Shown piece by piece: positions 1 through 8,738 of a stretch of DNA of 64,000 nt. The stretch is from assembly GCF_041431415.1 (NCBI RefSeq), contig NZ_CP107845.1, positions 1,116,001 through 1,180,000 on the forward strand, written 5' to 3'. The position numbers and the translations under genes were made by a program. Position 1 is the first letter of the stretch, and every line of letters starts with the position of its first letter. Below the pieces are notes generated by a model that was given only the letters and a program-made list of their open reading frames with translations, ran no database searches and was not told where the DNA came from. This stretch comes from Streptomyces sp. NBC_00513. GTDB lineage: Bacteria; Actinomycetota; Actinomycetes; Streptomycetales; Streptomycetaceae.

Positions 1-339
1 GAGTTCGACGGGCAGTGCGGCTCGCAGTTTGAGCTGTGCGGCGGCCAGGTCGGCGCCGAGGCCCAGTTCCTCGGCGGGTCCCGGGGCGCCGGCGAGGAAG
101 AGCGAGCCGGCCTGGGCGTCGGTGAGTCCGGTCAGCCGGGTGCGGTAGCCGTCCATCAGCCGATATCCCCCGGCGGGCCCCCGGTCGGCGTGCACGGGCA
201 CTCCGGAGGCGCCGAGGGCCTCGACGTCCCGGTAGACGGTGCGGACCGAGACCTCCAGTTCCGCGGCGAGTTCGGGCGCGGTCATCCGGCCGCGGTTCTG
301 GAGCAGGAGCAGGAGTGACAGCAGGCGATCGGCGCGCAT
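1..339 (-). CDS. YafY/WYL-family transcriptional regulator (N-terminal part)
   Basis: This is the first 113 codons of a DeoR/YafY-type regulator; the C-terminal part lies beyond the left edge. The protein opens with [19 protein letters not shown], then a winged helix-turn-helix with [20 protein letters not shown] around residues 20-39 as the recognition segment, followed by the GGYRL wing. In this family a C-terminal WYL domain senses a ligand, but that part is not visible here. The ATG at 337-339 faces the DUF3224 gene, and a perfect inverted repeat sits 17 bp upstream of it. Autoregulation and control of the divergent gene are therefore likely. The family call is firm and the ligand is unknown. 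Confidence 0.88.
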   Translation of the reverse strand, partial: MRADRLLSLLLLLQNRGRMTAPELAAELEVSVRTVYRDVEALGASGVPVHADRGPAGGYRLMDGYRTRLTGLTDAQAGSLFLAGAPGPAEELGLGADLAAAQLKLRAALPVEL

Positions 340-355
340 GGCCCCATTGTCGCGG

Positions 356-382
356 CATACCTGACAGAGGGTGTCAGGTATG
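356..382. promoter_or_regulatory. Perfect inverted repeat, likely operator of the YafY regulator
   Basis: The arms are CATACCTGACA (356-366) and TGTCAGGTATG (372-382), a perfect 11-bp repeat around GAGGG. It lies between the divergent YafY gene and the DUF3224 gene. Its position and symmetry suggest the regulator's own operator; this is inference. Confidence 0.75.
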
Positions 383-447
383 CCGTCGATGCTGCTCAGA
401 CGTCGGGCGGAGGTCCTGCCCGACCGCAGAGAGCAGGGAGCACCCGC

Positions 448-855
448 ATGCCCACGTCCACGACCGGCACCTTCACCTTCTGCGACTGGAAGGAACTCCC
501 GATCGGCCCGGCCGACGCGACGCCGCGCCTGGCCCACGCCACCGTCACCAACGCCTTCTCGGGTGGGGTCGAGGCCGCCGCGACGACCTGCGACTACACG
601 GTGGCGTACGCGTCGCCGACCACGGGGGGCTTCGCCGGCATGGAGCTGGTGGCGGGCCGGGTGGACGGGCGCGCGGGCACGTTCGTGTGGGAGGAGCGTG
701 GCACCTTCGAGGCCGACGGCACCACGCGCTGTACGTTCTCGGTGGTCCCGGGCAGCGCCACGGGGGAGTTGGCGGGCCTCTCGGGCTCCGGGTCCTTCAC
801 CGCCCGCCACGGCGAGCCCTCCGTCGCGTACGCGTTCACGTACGACCTGGGCTAG
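448..855 (+). CDS. DUF3224 domain-containing protein
   Basis: This is a 135-residue cytosolic protein without a signal peptide or membrane segment. It has the DUF3224 layout: a [11 protein letters not shown] start, a central [17 protein letters not shown] strand-rich part, and alternating glycine-rich strands to the end ([11 protein letters not shown]). The family is a small beta-barrel of unknown biochemical role. An AGGGAG ribosome binding site lies about 6 nt before the ATG. It diverges from the YafY regulator across a perfect operator-like palindrome, so the regulator probably controls it. A strong hairpin follows the stop codon. The family call is confident; the function is not known. 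Confidence 0.85.
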   Translation: MPTSTTGTFTFCDWKELPIGPADATPRLAHATVTNAFSGGVEAAATTCDYTVAYASPTTGGFAGMELVAGRVDGRAGTFVWEERGTFEADGTTRCTFSVVPGSATGELAGLSGSGSFTARHGEPSVAYAFTYDLG

Positions 856-889
856 GGACGGTCCCGGCGGCTCGGGGCCGCCACGCGAA

Positions 890-917
890 GGGGCGCGGAC
901 CGATCGGTCCGCGCCCC
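890..917. terminator. Bidirectional hairpin terminator
   Basis: GGGGCGCGGAC (890-900) pairs perfectly with GTCCGCGCCCC (907-917) around CGATCG, which is itself palindromic. It sits between the convergent DUF3224 and lectin-like genes. It has no long T tract, as is usual for Streptomyces. Confidence 0.8.
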
Positions 918-937
918 TCCTCGGGTCCGCTACCGGA

Positions 938-3670
938 TCACGGGGCGCCGAAGGTCAGCGTCAGGCGCGGTGTCCCCTCGCCCGCGGCGGCCTCCGAGGA
1001 CCACAGCCACAACGCGTCCGTGCCCGCGCTCGTCAGGGCCAGGCCGTAGGAGCCGCCGAGGGCTCCCGCGACGCCGGCCGTGTCCAACCCGGTGCTGTGC
1101 GCCGCCGAGCCGTCCGGGATGCCCGCGAAGCTGCCGAGCGCCGGGGTGCCGAGGGCGGGGCGGTTGGTGTACGTGGTCCCGCCCTCGGTCCACGCGCCGG
1201 TGATCGGGACCACCGAGACGGTGTCGGTGGTGCCGGCTCCGCTCATCGTGCTGGTCTTGATGCCGAGCGTGGCCGACTTGAGCACCGTGCCCGCGGGAGC
1301 GGCGGGCAGGTTGAAGCGCAGGTAACTCGCGTACAGGGCGGTGCCGCGCACGGCGAGGGAGCCCGAGGTGCCGTAGTTGGTGCCCGGGGCGCCCGCGTTG
1401 GCGTAGGTGTCCTCGGCTGCCGTGACCTCGACGACGGAGTCGGCGGGCGCGGAGGCGAGGGTGTGGTGGTTCTGTACCTGCGCCGCGCTGAGCACGGTCG
1501 GGTAGACGGCGCTCTCGTCGAGTTGACCGGCCCAGAAGTCGCTCGTGGGACGGTCGGGCCAGCCGCCCAGGTTGTCCGCTCCGACGTGCCAGAAACCGGT
1601 GTAGTTCTCGTGGGTGGTGACGTTGAGGGTTCCCCTCTGGACGCCGTCCACGTACAGGGTCATGCCGCCGGGGCCCTGGGTGGCGACGACGTGGTGCCAC
1701 TGGTTGTCGTTGTAGCTGCCCGGGGTCGTGATGGTGCGGGTGGCCCCGGTGTAGACGCCGTAGACGAGCCGGCCGTCATTGGTCATGTAGATGTGCTTGT
1801 CGTACTGACTGCTGTTGCGGTCCTGGTTGTTCCCGAAGCCGAGGAGCTTGCCGCCGCGGGTGGTGTTCGTCTTGAACCAGGTCTCGATCGAGTAGCTGCC
1901 GCCGATGCTCTGCCGCTTGTCGCCGTAGACCTGCTGGTCGGTTCCGTTGAATCCGATGGCCGTACTCGCGCCGGTGACCGCGCCGGGTGTCTGGCGCAGG
2001 GCGGGGCCGTTCAGGTGGATGCCGCTCTGGTTCCCTCCGTCGGAGGAGTCCGCGACGAACGGCGCGGCGGATTCGTCGTAGCGCCAGTACTGCTGGGCGC
2101 CGTCGGTACGGACCGCGTTCGGGTACGCGTCGACGGACGTCGGCACCGTCACGGTCGAGGTCCCCGACAGGGCGCTGGTGTTGCCGGCGGCGTCGGTCGC
2201 CGTCACCCGGTAGGTGTACGACTGGCCGGGCGAGGCCGTGGTGTCCGTCCACGAGGCCTGTGGACGCCGGAAGAACAGCGAGTCCGCAGTGACGGTGCCG
2301 ATCGGAACGGCGGCGCCGTTTCGGTAGATCTTGTAGGTCAGGGCGCTGTCGTCGAGGTCGAGGCTGGTGCGCCAGCGCACCTGGACCTCGCCCGGCTTGA
2401 AACTGACGGCGCTCGCGACGGGGACGGTGGGCGCCCCGGTGTCCCCGGTGGAGGAGAACCGCGTCAGGCTCTGCTGCGCGGCCTCGTTGACGGTGGTGAA
2501 CTCACCGCCGACCCACAGGTACGGGGTACCGCCCTTCGAGCCGATCGTCATCACCCGCGGGCCGATGCCCTCGCCGATGCCGTCGTTGGTGTCGGGGGCC
2601 CAGCCCAGCTTGCCCACGCTCGCCGTCGGCTGGGCGAGGAGGTGGTGGCGCCGGCCGTCGGGGAACTCCCCGACGCTGGAGCAGTCGTGCGCGTGCGAGG
2701 CGCTGTACAGGACGCTCTGGTAGGGCAGCACGGCCTGCGTGGCACCGAGGCAGGTGTCGCGCCACCGCTGGTTCAGATCGCTCAGATCGAGGGCGATCCG
2801 GCCGTCGAAGACGCCGCCGCCCGTGCCCTCGTTGGCGGTGTAGAAGCCGGTGGCGTCGGTGGCGATGTCCTTGACGACCGAATTGTTCTCGATGAAACCC
2901 GGGTAGGACCTGGTGAGCGCGCCGGTCGTGGCGTCGACGACCGCGAGGGCGTGGCTGTTCGTGCCGTTGACGGTGAAGAAGTCCCCGCCGAGGAGCACGT
3001 TCTCCCCGTCGGGGGTCACCTCGACGGCGCGGCCCGGATCGTCCGCGTTCGCGGTGAAGGGGCGCAGTGCGCCGTCGGCCGTGGCCACGGCGGCGAACCG
3101 TTGGCGCGGCTGTCCCGCGACGGTGAGGAAGTCGCCGCCCGCGTAGACGGTGTCGCCGGTGACGGCGAGGGCGCGCACGGTGGCGGCGAAGGCCGGACGG
3201 AAGGAGGTCTTGACCGTGCAGGTGGCCACGTCGATGGCGGCGACGCTGGAGACCGGTGTGCCGTTGACGGCTCCGAAGTAGCCGCCCGCGTACAGGGTCT
3301 TCTTGTCCGGGGAGAGGGTGAGCGCGCGGACGGTCGCGGTGCCGCCGCCGACGGTGAAGTCCAGCTCACAGGAGGTCGGGGCGCCGGTCGCGGCGTCGAG
3401 CGCCACGAAGTTCACCGCCGACTGCTCGCTGCCGCCGCCGCCCGAGGGGGGACGTACGGTCGAGAAGGTGCCGCCGACGAAGACCTGACCGCCGGTCTCG
3501 GCGAGGGCCCAGACGACGCCGTTGGGCTGCCAGGTCGACAGCGCGTCGGCGGTGAAGGCCACGGGCGGGGTGACGGCCGCTGCCTGTGGGACGAGGCCGA
3601 GGCCGATGGCGGCGCCGGTGCCGGCCAGGGACAGGGCGAGAGCGATCGCCGTCCCTCTGGATCTACGCAT
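938..3670 (-). CDS. Secreted multidomain protein: beta-propeller-like repeats, Fn3, LamG jellyroll, DNRLRE/CBM96-like C-terminus
   Basis: This is a 910-residue exported protein. The start at 3670 is chosen because a GGGGGG tract precedes ATG and is followed by a classic signal peptide ([19 protein letters not shown], cleavage near residue 30). Residues of about 35-400 carry repeats of the type [30 protein letters not shown] and [10 protein letters not shown], which resemble DUF5122-type propeller blades. About 415-510 is an Fn3-like module, about 535-730 a LamG/concanavalin-like domain ([18 protein letters not shown]), and about 745-910 a DNRLRE/CBM96-like domain ([15 protein letters not shown]). 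No catalytic motif is visible, so a cell-surface or polysaccharide-binding role is inferred. A longer in-frame reading to 3802 lacks a ribosome binding site. Confidence 0.82.
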   Translation of the reverse strand: MRRSRGTAIALALSLAGTGAAIGLGLVPQAAAVTPPVAFTADALSTWQPNGVVWALAETGGQVFVGGTFSTVRPPSGGGGSEQSAVNFVALDAATGAPTSCELDFTVGGGTATVRALTLSPDKKTLYAGGYFGAVNGTPVSSVAAIDVATCTVKTSFRPAFAATVRALAVTGDTVYAGGDFLTVAGQPRQRFAAVATADGALRPFTANADDPGRAVEVTPDGENVLLGGDFFTVNGTNSHALAVVDATTGALTRSYPGFIENNSVVKDIATDATGFYTANEGTGGGVFDGRIALDLSDLNQRWRDTCLGATQAVLPYQSVLYSASHAHDCSSVGEFPDGRRHHLLAQPTASVGKLGWAPDTNDGIGEGIGPRVMTIGSKGGTPYLWVGGEFTTVNEAAQQSLTRFSSTGDTGAPTVPVASAVSFKPGEVQVRWRTSLDLDDSALTYKIYRNGAAVPIGTVTADSLFFRRPQASWTDTTASPGQSYTYRVTATDAAGNTSALSGTSTVTVPTSVDAYPNAVRTDGAQQYWRYDESAAPFVADSSDGGNQSGIHLNGPALRQTPGAVTGASTAIGFNGTDQQVYGDKRQSIGGSYSIETWFKTNTTRGGKLLGFGNNQDRNSSQYDKHIYMTNDGRLVYGVYTGATRTITTPGSYNDNQWHHVVATQGPGGMTLYVDGVQRGTLNVTTHENYTGFWHVGADNLGGWPDRPTSDFWAGQLDESAVYPTVLSAAQVQNHHTLASAPADSVVEVTAAEDTYANAGAPGTNYGTSGSLAVRGTALYASYLRFNLPAAPAGTVLKSATLGIKTSTMSGAGTTDTVSVVPITGAWTEGGTTYTNRPALGTPALGSFAGIPDGSAAHSTGLDTAGVAGALGGSYGLALTSAGTDALWLWSSEAAAGEGTPRLTLTFGAP

Positions 3671-4141
3671 GAACCCCCCAGTTCGGTGTGCGGTGTGCGA
3701 TGTGGCCGAAAACAGCCGTCGAGCCGTCCTCGGCCGGGCGTATGGGCGCACCCTAGGGCGATTCACCGGGCCGGTCATCACACTTGACTTATTTGATGCC
3801 ACATTGGCCGGAGGAGCCCGCGGATCGCGGCCGGCCGGATTCGACGCCCCGGAGGAGTCCGGGGTGCGGGCCGCCGGCCCGCCGTACGACCGTCCCCGCA
3901 GGTCGCAGGCCTGCCTTCGGCGAGCTCACCGCTCTTCGCAGCCGCGCCCCGGAGCGGGACGCACGCCCGGCTCGAAGCCGAGGCCCGTAGGGCGATGGGG
4001 CGCATGAACAGACGTACGGGCAGACGCCTTCCCCGGCAGCCGGTCGAGGCCGCCGGACAGGACTCGACGGTACGGTCCCGAACGCGCACGGCGATCGGGC
4101 GCCCGGGGCGCCGGCGCGGCCGAGCGCCGGCCGCGCCGGAC
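3671..4141. other. Intergenic region between lectin-like gene and GH5 locus
   Basis: This is 471 bp without a convincing gene. It must hold the promoter of the lectin-like gene, and the least GC-rich stretch (about 3775-3812) is the best place for it. At its right end lies the hairpin that ends the GH5 locus. Open frames here on both strands have the arginine/proline-rich composition of shadow reading frames. Confidence 0.6.
4111..4139 (-). terminator. Hairpin terminator downstream of the GH5 locus
   Basis: CCGGCGCGGCC (4111-4121) pairs perfectly with GGCCGCGCCGG (4129-4139) with a 7-nt loop. It lies directly after the stop codon of the C-terminal GH5 remnant (4142-4144). The terminator therefore still serves the full-length reading frame. 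Confidence 0.75.
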
Positions 4142-4672
4142 CTATCCGGCCAGGGGGCGGCAGAGCAGGGCCGCCGGGCCCTGGCGGGCCGCGGCGCGGG
4201 TGGTGAAGGCGATGCCCGCCGCGTACTCGGTCGACAGGCACTGGCCCTTGAGGTGACCGAGGGCGTAGTCGCCGCCCGGGTCGCCCGGAGGCCGGGCGTC
4301 GCCCCGGTCGAACCAGACCGTACGGCCGACCCCGGCGGGGAGGGCCGTACGGGCGGGCGCGCACAGGCCGGCCGAGACCCGGGCCCCGCGCAGCGCGTAC
4401 CCGATGAGGAACTGTCCGCCCGGGCACTGGAACTTCGTGTACCCGGAGGCCCAGTCACCGCCGGGCGGGACGTGTCGTTCGTCCCGGACGACGGTGTGGC
4501 CGCCCGCGGCGCGCAGGTCGGAGGTGGCGCACAGGCCCCGGCCCCCGGTGTGGCTCAGGCCGGTGAGCCGGGAGCCGTCGGGGCACACGGCCTTGCGGGC
4601 CCCGACGTCCCAGTCGCCGGCGGCCCTGGTGAGCAGCGAGGCGTTGTGGTCCCCGTGGTCGGTGGTGAGTTG
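4142..4672 (-). pseudogene. C-terminal repeat region of the GH5 protein, cut off by an in-frame amber stop
   Basis: This frame continues directly from the GH5 gene after its TAG at 4673-4675 and stays open for another 176 codons. It carries three related segments, each with a GD(W/Y) start, a lysine and a cysteine-glycine core: GDWDVGARKAVCPDG, GDWASGYTKFQCPGG and GGDYALGHLKGQC. That pattern looks like a tandem carbohydrate-binding or structural domain. No ribosome binding site of its own is visible; a GTG at 4588 would be the first possible restart and lies inside the first repeat. I read it as the detached C-terminus of the upstream gene, produced only if the amber codon is read through or is a sequencing error. 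Confidence 0.7.
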
Positions 4673-6067
4673 CTACCAGGCGGGTGTGGCGGGAACCGGT
4701 CCCGTGTGCCCCGGGGCGCCGAGGAGTGCGGACCAGGGGCCGGTGCGCCAGTCGCCCGCGTCGAGCACTCCGCCGCGTCGGCCCGTGTGGTCGTAGCGGA
4801 GCATCGCCCAGCTGTCGCCGCCCGGGGCGCCCTGGGCCGTGGTGCTCCAGCCGACCAACGGCCAGTACGCGAAGTCGGCGTCGGTGGCGGTCAGGTGGGA
4901 GGTGAGGTTCTCGAACCAGGTGCGCGGGGCGGCGCCGCTCTCGTCGGCGCCGATGCCGAACTCGCTGATCCAGACGGGGGCGGTGAAGTGCTTCCCCGTT
5001 TCGGCGGAGACAAAGAACGCCTGGTCGTACAGGGTCCGTTCCAGCTCGGCGCGGGTCATGTCCTGGTAGCGGGGGTCGTGGGTCTCCCCCATTCCGGTGG
5101 CGCCGCTGTGGTGCGGGCCGGTGTATCCGTAGAAGTGGGCGGAGTAGACCAGCTTCCCGGACACGGCGAGGGTGTGCGAGAGGGTGCGGACGGGTGTCAG
5201 GGCAGGGCGTCCGTGTGCGAGGCCGTCGAGGGGGATGCCGGTCCAGTTGATGCCCTCGATGACGATGAGCAGGTTCGGGTTCGCCTCGGTGAGGATGCGG
5301 TCGGCGGCCTCCTGGGCGGCGGCGTGCCAGTCGTGGCCGTCCCCCAGGCCCCAGTTGGGGTCGTCGAAGACGTCGCGGCGCACCTCGTTGTAGAGGTCGG
5401 CGCCCACCACGCGCGGATTGTCGCGGTAGCGGCGGGCGATGAACACCCAGTCGTCCGCCCACCGGGCGGTGGAGCGACCGCTGTTCCAGCGCTCGTTGCC
5501 GTCGAGACCGCAGCACCAACGCGTGGTGCCGGTGTGGTTGTTGAGGATGACGGCGAATCCCGCGTCGGTGAGCGCGGCCACCACGGCGTCGTACACCTGG
5601 AGCGGCGTGCGGCCGCGAAGAGCCGGATTGGCGGCGACGGCCGCGTCCGGGACGGGGGCGGTCTCGTGGAGCATCTCGTTGGAGAAGGGGAGCCGGATGC
5701 TGTTGAGGCCGAGGGCCCGGAAATCGGCGGTGAGGGTGGTCAGGGGCACCCGGTCGAGCCCCAGCGGTATGCCGTGGGAGTCCTGGCCGCTGTGGTGGGT
5801 GGCGGGATCGCCGCGATCCCCGGAGCCGGTCCAGGAGCCCTGGGCGCCGTCCCAGTTCCCGGAGCGCAGGCGGAAGCGGTTGCCTTCGGCGTCGACGATG
5901 TACCGGCCCCGGGTGGAGAGCGGTGCGGTCCACGCACCGGCCTCCGGCGCCGCCGCGGCGACCCCCGGTACCGGTGCGGGCCGGGCGGCGTGCGCCGGCG
6001 GAGCGGCGACCGCGAGCAGGAGGAGGCCGGGGAGCAGGTGACGGGCCACCCGTAGAAGGCTGTTCAT
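4673..6067 (-). CDS. Secreted GH5-family glycoside hydrolase (cellulase superfamily), probably truncated
   Basis: This is a 464-residue exported enzyme with a signal peptide (MNSLLRVARHLLPGLLLLAV, cleavage near AHA). It has the GH5 beta/alpha barrel signatures: NSIRLPFSNEM (about 122-132), the acid/base Glu in DLYNE (E228), HFYGYTG (about 311-317) and the nucleophile Glu in WISEFG (E369). GH5 enzymes cleave beta-glycans with retention of configuration; the exact substrate cannot be told. A GGGAG precedes the ATG. The reading frame stops at TAG right after PATPAW, yet the same frame continues for 176 codons with clear protein-like sequence. The catalytic domain itself is complete, so the enzyme may still be active without its C-terminal module. 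Confidence 0.88.
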   Translation of the reverse strand: MNSLLRVARHLLPGLLLLAVAAPPAHAARPAPVPGVAAAAPEAGAWTAPLSTRGRYIVDAEGNRFRLRSGNWDGAQGSWTGSGDRGDPATHHSGQDSHGIPLGLDRVPLTTLTADFRALGLNSIRLPFSNEMLHETAPVPDAAVAANPALRGRTPLQVYDAVVAALTDAGFAVILNNHTGTTRWCCGLDGNERWNSGRSTARWADDWVFIARRYRDNPRVVGADLYNEVRRDVFDDPNWGLGDGHDWHAAAQEAADRILTEANPNLLIVIEGINWTGIPLDGLAHGRPALTPVRTLSHTLAVSGKLVYSAHFYGYTGPHHSGATGMGETHDPRYQDMTRAELERTLYDQAFFVSAETGKHFTAPVWISEFGIGADESGAAPRTWFENLTSHLTATDADFAYWPLVGWSTTAQGAPGGDSWAMLRYDHTGRRGGVLDAGDWRTGPWSALLGAPGHTGPVPATPAW

Positions 6068-6386
6068 GTCGCTCCCGCCGGATCGGCCGCCCGGGGCCGG
6101 GCGGTTGACGCGGTCAAGTTACCCGTGGGTCGCGGTGGGGGGAAGCCGTTCGGCGGGAGTGGTCGGGACGCACGGGCGGTGGCGGAGGGCTCCCGGGGAG
6201 GCCGGGCGGGCTCGGTACGCACGGTCGCCGGTTCGTTTCGTTCGGTCATGTCCGGTTCCTGTCAACCGACGGCGCCCGGCGCCACTCGTTTACGCACCCC
6301 CACCCCCGCGAAACCGCCCCGCGCAGGGTCTCGCGCCTCTACCGTGCCCTGAGGGGTTGGGCACGACACCGGAGGGTGGGGCGCGG
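6068..6386. other. Divergent intergenic region with a short inverted repeat
   Basis: This is 319 bp between the GH5 gene and the small gene at 6387. An inverted repeat TTGAC-GCG-GTCAA lies at 6105-6117, 38 bp upstream of the GH5 start; it could be an operator. No CebR-type TGGGAGCGCTCCCA site, common before cellulase genes, was seen. Confidence 0.5.
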
Positions 6387-6689
6387 ATGGACGACGAAGA
6401 AGACATGCGGCTGGCGAGGATGACCCCGGAGATCTCCCGCCGCACCCTCGCGATGCTGCGCGGGCTCGCCGGGCTGGAGCCACCGGAACAGGTTCCGGAG
6501 GACGCCATGCTCGTCGCGGACGCGATCCTCGCCGAGCACGGCACGGACGGCTTACGGGTGCTGGTGATGACCCTCGCCGCCTGGGCCACGGCGCAGATCG
6601 AGAACGTCGCGGAGCTGAGCGAGCGCAGCCACGAGGCGGTGCTGGACGCGATGGAGCTGGCCTGCCTGGAGGCCAATGCCGAGGAGTGA
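6387..6689 (+). CDS. Conserved hypothetical protein, 100 aa
   Basis: I do not recognise this family. The protein is acidic and mostly helical, with no signal peptide or membrane segment. It begins MDDEEDMRLARMTPEIS and has a hydrophobic middle helix (LRVLVMTLAAWATAQI) flanked by charged helices. The start at 6387 is chosen because GGAGGG lies 8 nt upstream; longer in-frame readings to 6066 lack such a site. Codon use is strongly Streptomyces-like, so I take it as real. Its neighbours (a GH5 gene and a cyclic-nucleotide-binding protein) do not suggest a function. Confidence 0.65.
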   Translation: MDDEEDMRLARMTPEISRRTLAMLRGLAGLEPPEQVPEDAMLVADAILAEHGTDGLRVLVMTLAAWATAQIENVAELSERSHEAVLDAMELACLEANAEE

Positions 6690-6966
6690 GTCGCGCGACG
6701 GGGCATGAGGATCGGAGCCACCGGAATGGTTTCTTCCGCCACGGATCGGCCGAGGCTGCCAACAGCACGCCGATCCCGGCGCCGCGCGACGAGAGGAGAG
6801 CGCGGTCACCCTCGGTGATCGCCGTGCGACGGATCGCTCCGGCGGCCCCTGGGCGGGCTCACCGGGCCCCGGATCCGCCGCGCGCGACGGTCACACCCTG
6901 GATCGGCGGAAGTCGGCGACACTGGGGGGAGCAGAGCGCAGTGGGGGGTCGTGATCGGAGGCCGTC

Positions 6967-7428
6967 GTGAGCACACCTTCCCCCATCCGGATCGCCGCCG
7001 TCCTGTCCACCGAGCAGCGTGGACGACTGATGTCGCACGCCCGCGAGGTCAATTTCCCCGAGAACGCGCCGATCTTCGACGAGGGCACCCGGGCGGACTC
7101 CTTCTGGATCGTGCGCTCCGGCACGGTGACGCTGGAGATCCCCGTACCCGGCCGCAGGCCCACACCCGTCCAGAGCCTCGGTCCCGGTGAGTTGGTCGGC
7201 TGGTCCTGGCTGTTCCCCCCGTACACCTGGCAGCTCAGCGCCGAGGCGATGACCCCGGTACGGGCGTACGAGTTCGACGGGACGACCATCCGCATGCTGA
7301 TGGACGCCGATCCCGCGTTCGGGTCCGCGGTCGGGCACTGGGTCGGGCGGGTCCTCGCCGTCCGGTTGCAACAGACCCGCACCCGGCTCATCGACCTGTA
7401 CGCCCCGCGCACGGGCGCCACGCGCTGA
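6967..7428 (+). CDS. Cyclic-nucleotide-binding-domain protein without HTH
   Basis: This is a 153-residue protein made of a single CRP/FNR-type beta-roll. The motif ENAPIFDEGTRADSFWIVRSGTVTLEI (in parts, about 35-60) and LGPGELVGWSWLFPP (about 75-89) match the family. The Arg-Ala pair that contacts the cAMP phosphate in E. coli CRP is not obvious; the equivalent loop reads GWSWLFPPYTW. The protein ends with a dimerisation-like helix (VGRVLAVRLQQTRTRLIDLY), and the DNA-binding domain of true CRP regulators is absent. The GTG start has GGAGG upstream. It is likely a stand-alone sensor whose partner cannot be told from the context. Confidence 0.82.
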   Translation: MSTPSPIRIAAVLSTEQRGRLMSHAREVNFPENAPIFDEGTRADSFWIVRSGTVTLEIPVPGRRPTPVQSLGPGELVGWSWLFPPYTWQLSAEAMTPVRAYEFDGTTIRMLMDADPAFGSAVGHWVGRVLAVRLQQTRTRLIDLYAPRTGATR

Positions 7429-7576
7429 GGAGGCGGGGCCCCCTCGCGCCGGCCGGGATCCCCGCGCCCCGGGCTCCGCGCAACCCGGGATCCGGTGCCT
7501 CGTTCCACAGGGTCGAAGGAGACACCGACACCGCTCGACGAGGGTGTCGGTCCCGGACACCCGAGGAGCGGAACAC

Positions 7577-8710
7577 GTGCCCCCACCCCCTGCCGCGCGA
7601 CATCCCCGACGCATCCCGCGCCGAAGCCCCCACCGGGACCCCCGACGAAACCCGCGACGCGCCCCCTCGCGGCCCTCACGGCGCCTGCGCGCGGTGGTCG
7701 GTGCCGCGCTCGCCGCCGTCCTCGGGTCGCTGTGGCTCGCCGCGGCCCCCGTCGGGGCCCGGGCCGACGCCGGCCACCGCCGGGCGGCCGCCGCGGCGAC
7801 GCCCGTGGCGGCCCCCGCCCGTGGCTCCGTGGGCGAACCCGTCCTGAACCAGGACTTCCCCGACCCGGACGTCGTCAAGGTCGGCGGCACGTATCACGCG
7901 TACGCCACCAACACCGGCGGCAAGAACATCCAGCACGCCACCTCGCGCGACCTGACCCACTGGTCGGTGGACCCCGGCAGCGTGCTGCCCGTCCTCGGCG
8001 CCTGGGCCGAGGAACTGCCCGGCCAGGTGTGGGCTCCCGAGGTGTACGCCAACGGGCGCGGGTTCACGATGCAGTACACCGCGCGCGACCGGGCGAGCGG
8101 CCGGCAGTGCGTCGGAGCCGCCCTCGCCTCGTCCCCCGCCGGGCCGTTCCGGCCGGCCGGTGACGCCCCGCTGGTCTGCCCGGTCGCGGCGGGAGGCGCC
8201 ATCGACGCGGCCAGTCACACGGAGAACGGCCGCCGCTACCTGCTGTGGAAGAGCGACGGCAACTGCTGCCGGGCGGACACGTGGATCCACCTCCAGCCCA
8301 CGACATGGGACGGGACCCGCACCACCGGCGACCCCGTCCGGCTGATCCGCCAGGACCGCGACTGGGAGGGCGCGCTGGTCGAGGCGCCCACGCTCGTCAA
8401 ACGCGGCGACCGGTACGTGCTCTTCTACTCGGCCGACGCCTACGGGGGCGACGGGTACAAGATCGGCTACGCGGTGGCGGACGCCCTCACCGGCCCCTAC
8501 ACGAAGGCACCCGGTCCGCTGGTGACCACCGAGACGCTCGCCGGCGCCGTCCACGGCCCCGGCGGCCAGGACGTGGTGACGGGCCCGGGCGGCCGGGACC
8601 GGATCCTCTTCCACGGCTGGAGCCCCGACGGTCGGGGGCGGGTGATGTACCTGGCCGACCTCGTGTTCGAGGACGGCCGCCCGGTCGTGCGCGGCAACCC
8701 GGTCCGGTGA
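7577..8710 (+). CDS. Secreted GH43-family glycosidase
   Basis: This is an exported five-bladed beta-propeller glycosidase of about 377 residues. The GTG at 7577 is preferred over an in-frame GTG at 7544 because GAGGAG lies 8 nt before it. The N-terminus has a very long basic, arginine/proline-rich stretch (about 37 residues) ahead of the hydrophobic signal core VVGAALAAVLGSLWLAAAP. GH43 catalytic elements are visible: the base Asp in FPDPDVVKV, the pKa-modulating Asp in AIDAASH, and the acid Glu in VEAPTLV. Substrates in this family are arabinans and xylans; the precise one cannot be told. It converges with the next gene, with only 28 bp between stops. Confidence 0.86.
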   Translation: MPPPPAARHPRRIPRRSPHRDPRRNPRRAPSRPSRRLRAVVGAALAAVLGSLWLAAAPVGARADAGHRRAAAAATPVAAPARGSVGEPVLNQDFPDPDVVKVGGTYHAYATNTGGKNIQHATSRDLTHWSVDPGSVLPVLGAWAEELPGQVWAPEVYANGRGFTMQYTARDRASGRQCVGAALASSPAGPFRPAGDAPLVCPVAAGGAIDAASHTENGRRYLLWKSDGNCCRADTWIHLQPTTWDGTRTTGDPVRLIRQDRDWEGALVEAPTLVKRGDRYVLFYSADAYGGDGYKIGYAVADALTGPYTKAPGPLVTTETLAGAVHGPGGQDVVTGPGGRDRILFHGWSPDGRGRVMYLADLVFEDGRPVVRGNPVR

Positions 8711-8738
8711 CGGGCGGCCCGACCCCCTCGCGCGGGTG

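Noticed and set aside
371..3787. Very long open frame on the plus strand opposite the lectin-like gene
   Set aside because: It is Arg/Ala/Gly/Val-rich without domains, a typical shadow frame of a high-GC gene on the other strand. Similar long shadows at 3995-6055, 21173-23194, 23290-25905 and 34218-36908 were dismissed for the same reason.
938..3802. Longer reading of the lectin-like gene starting at 3802
   Set aside because: The extra 44 codons lack a ribosome binding site and precede a perfect signal peptide start at 3670.
6067..6249. CebR-type cellulose-response operator before the GH5 gene
   Set aside because: The consensus TGGGAGCGCTCCCA is not present; only a short TTGAC inverted repeat is.
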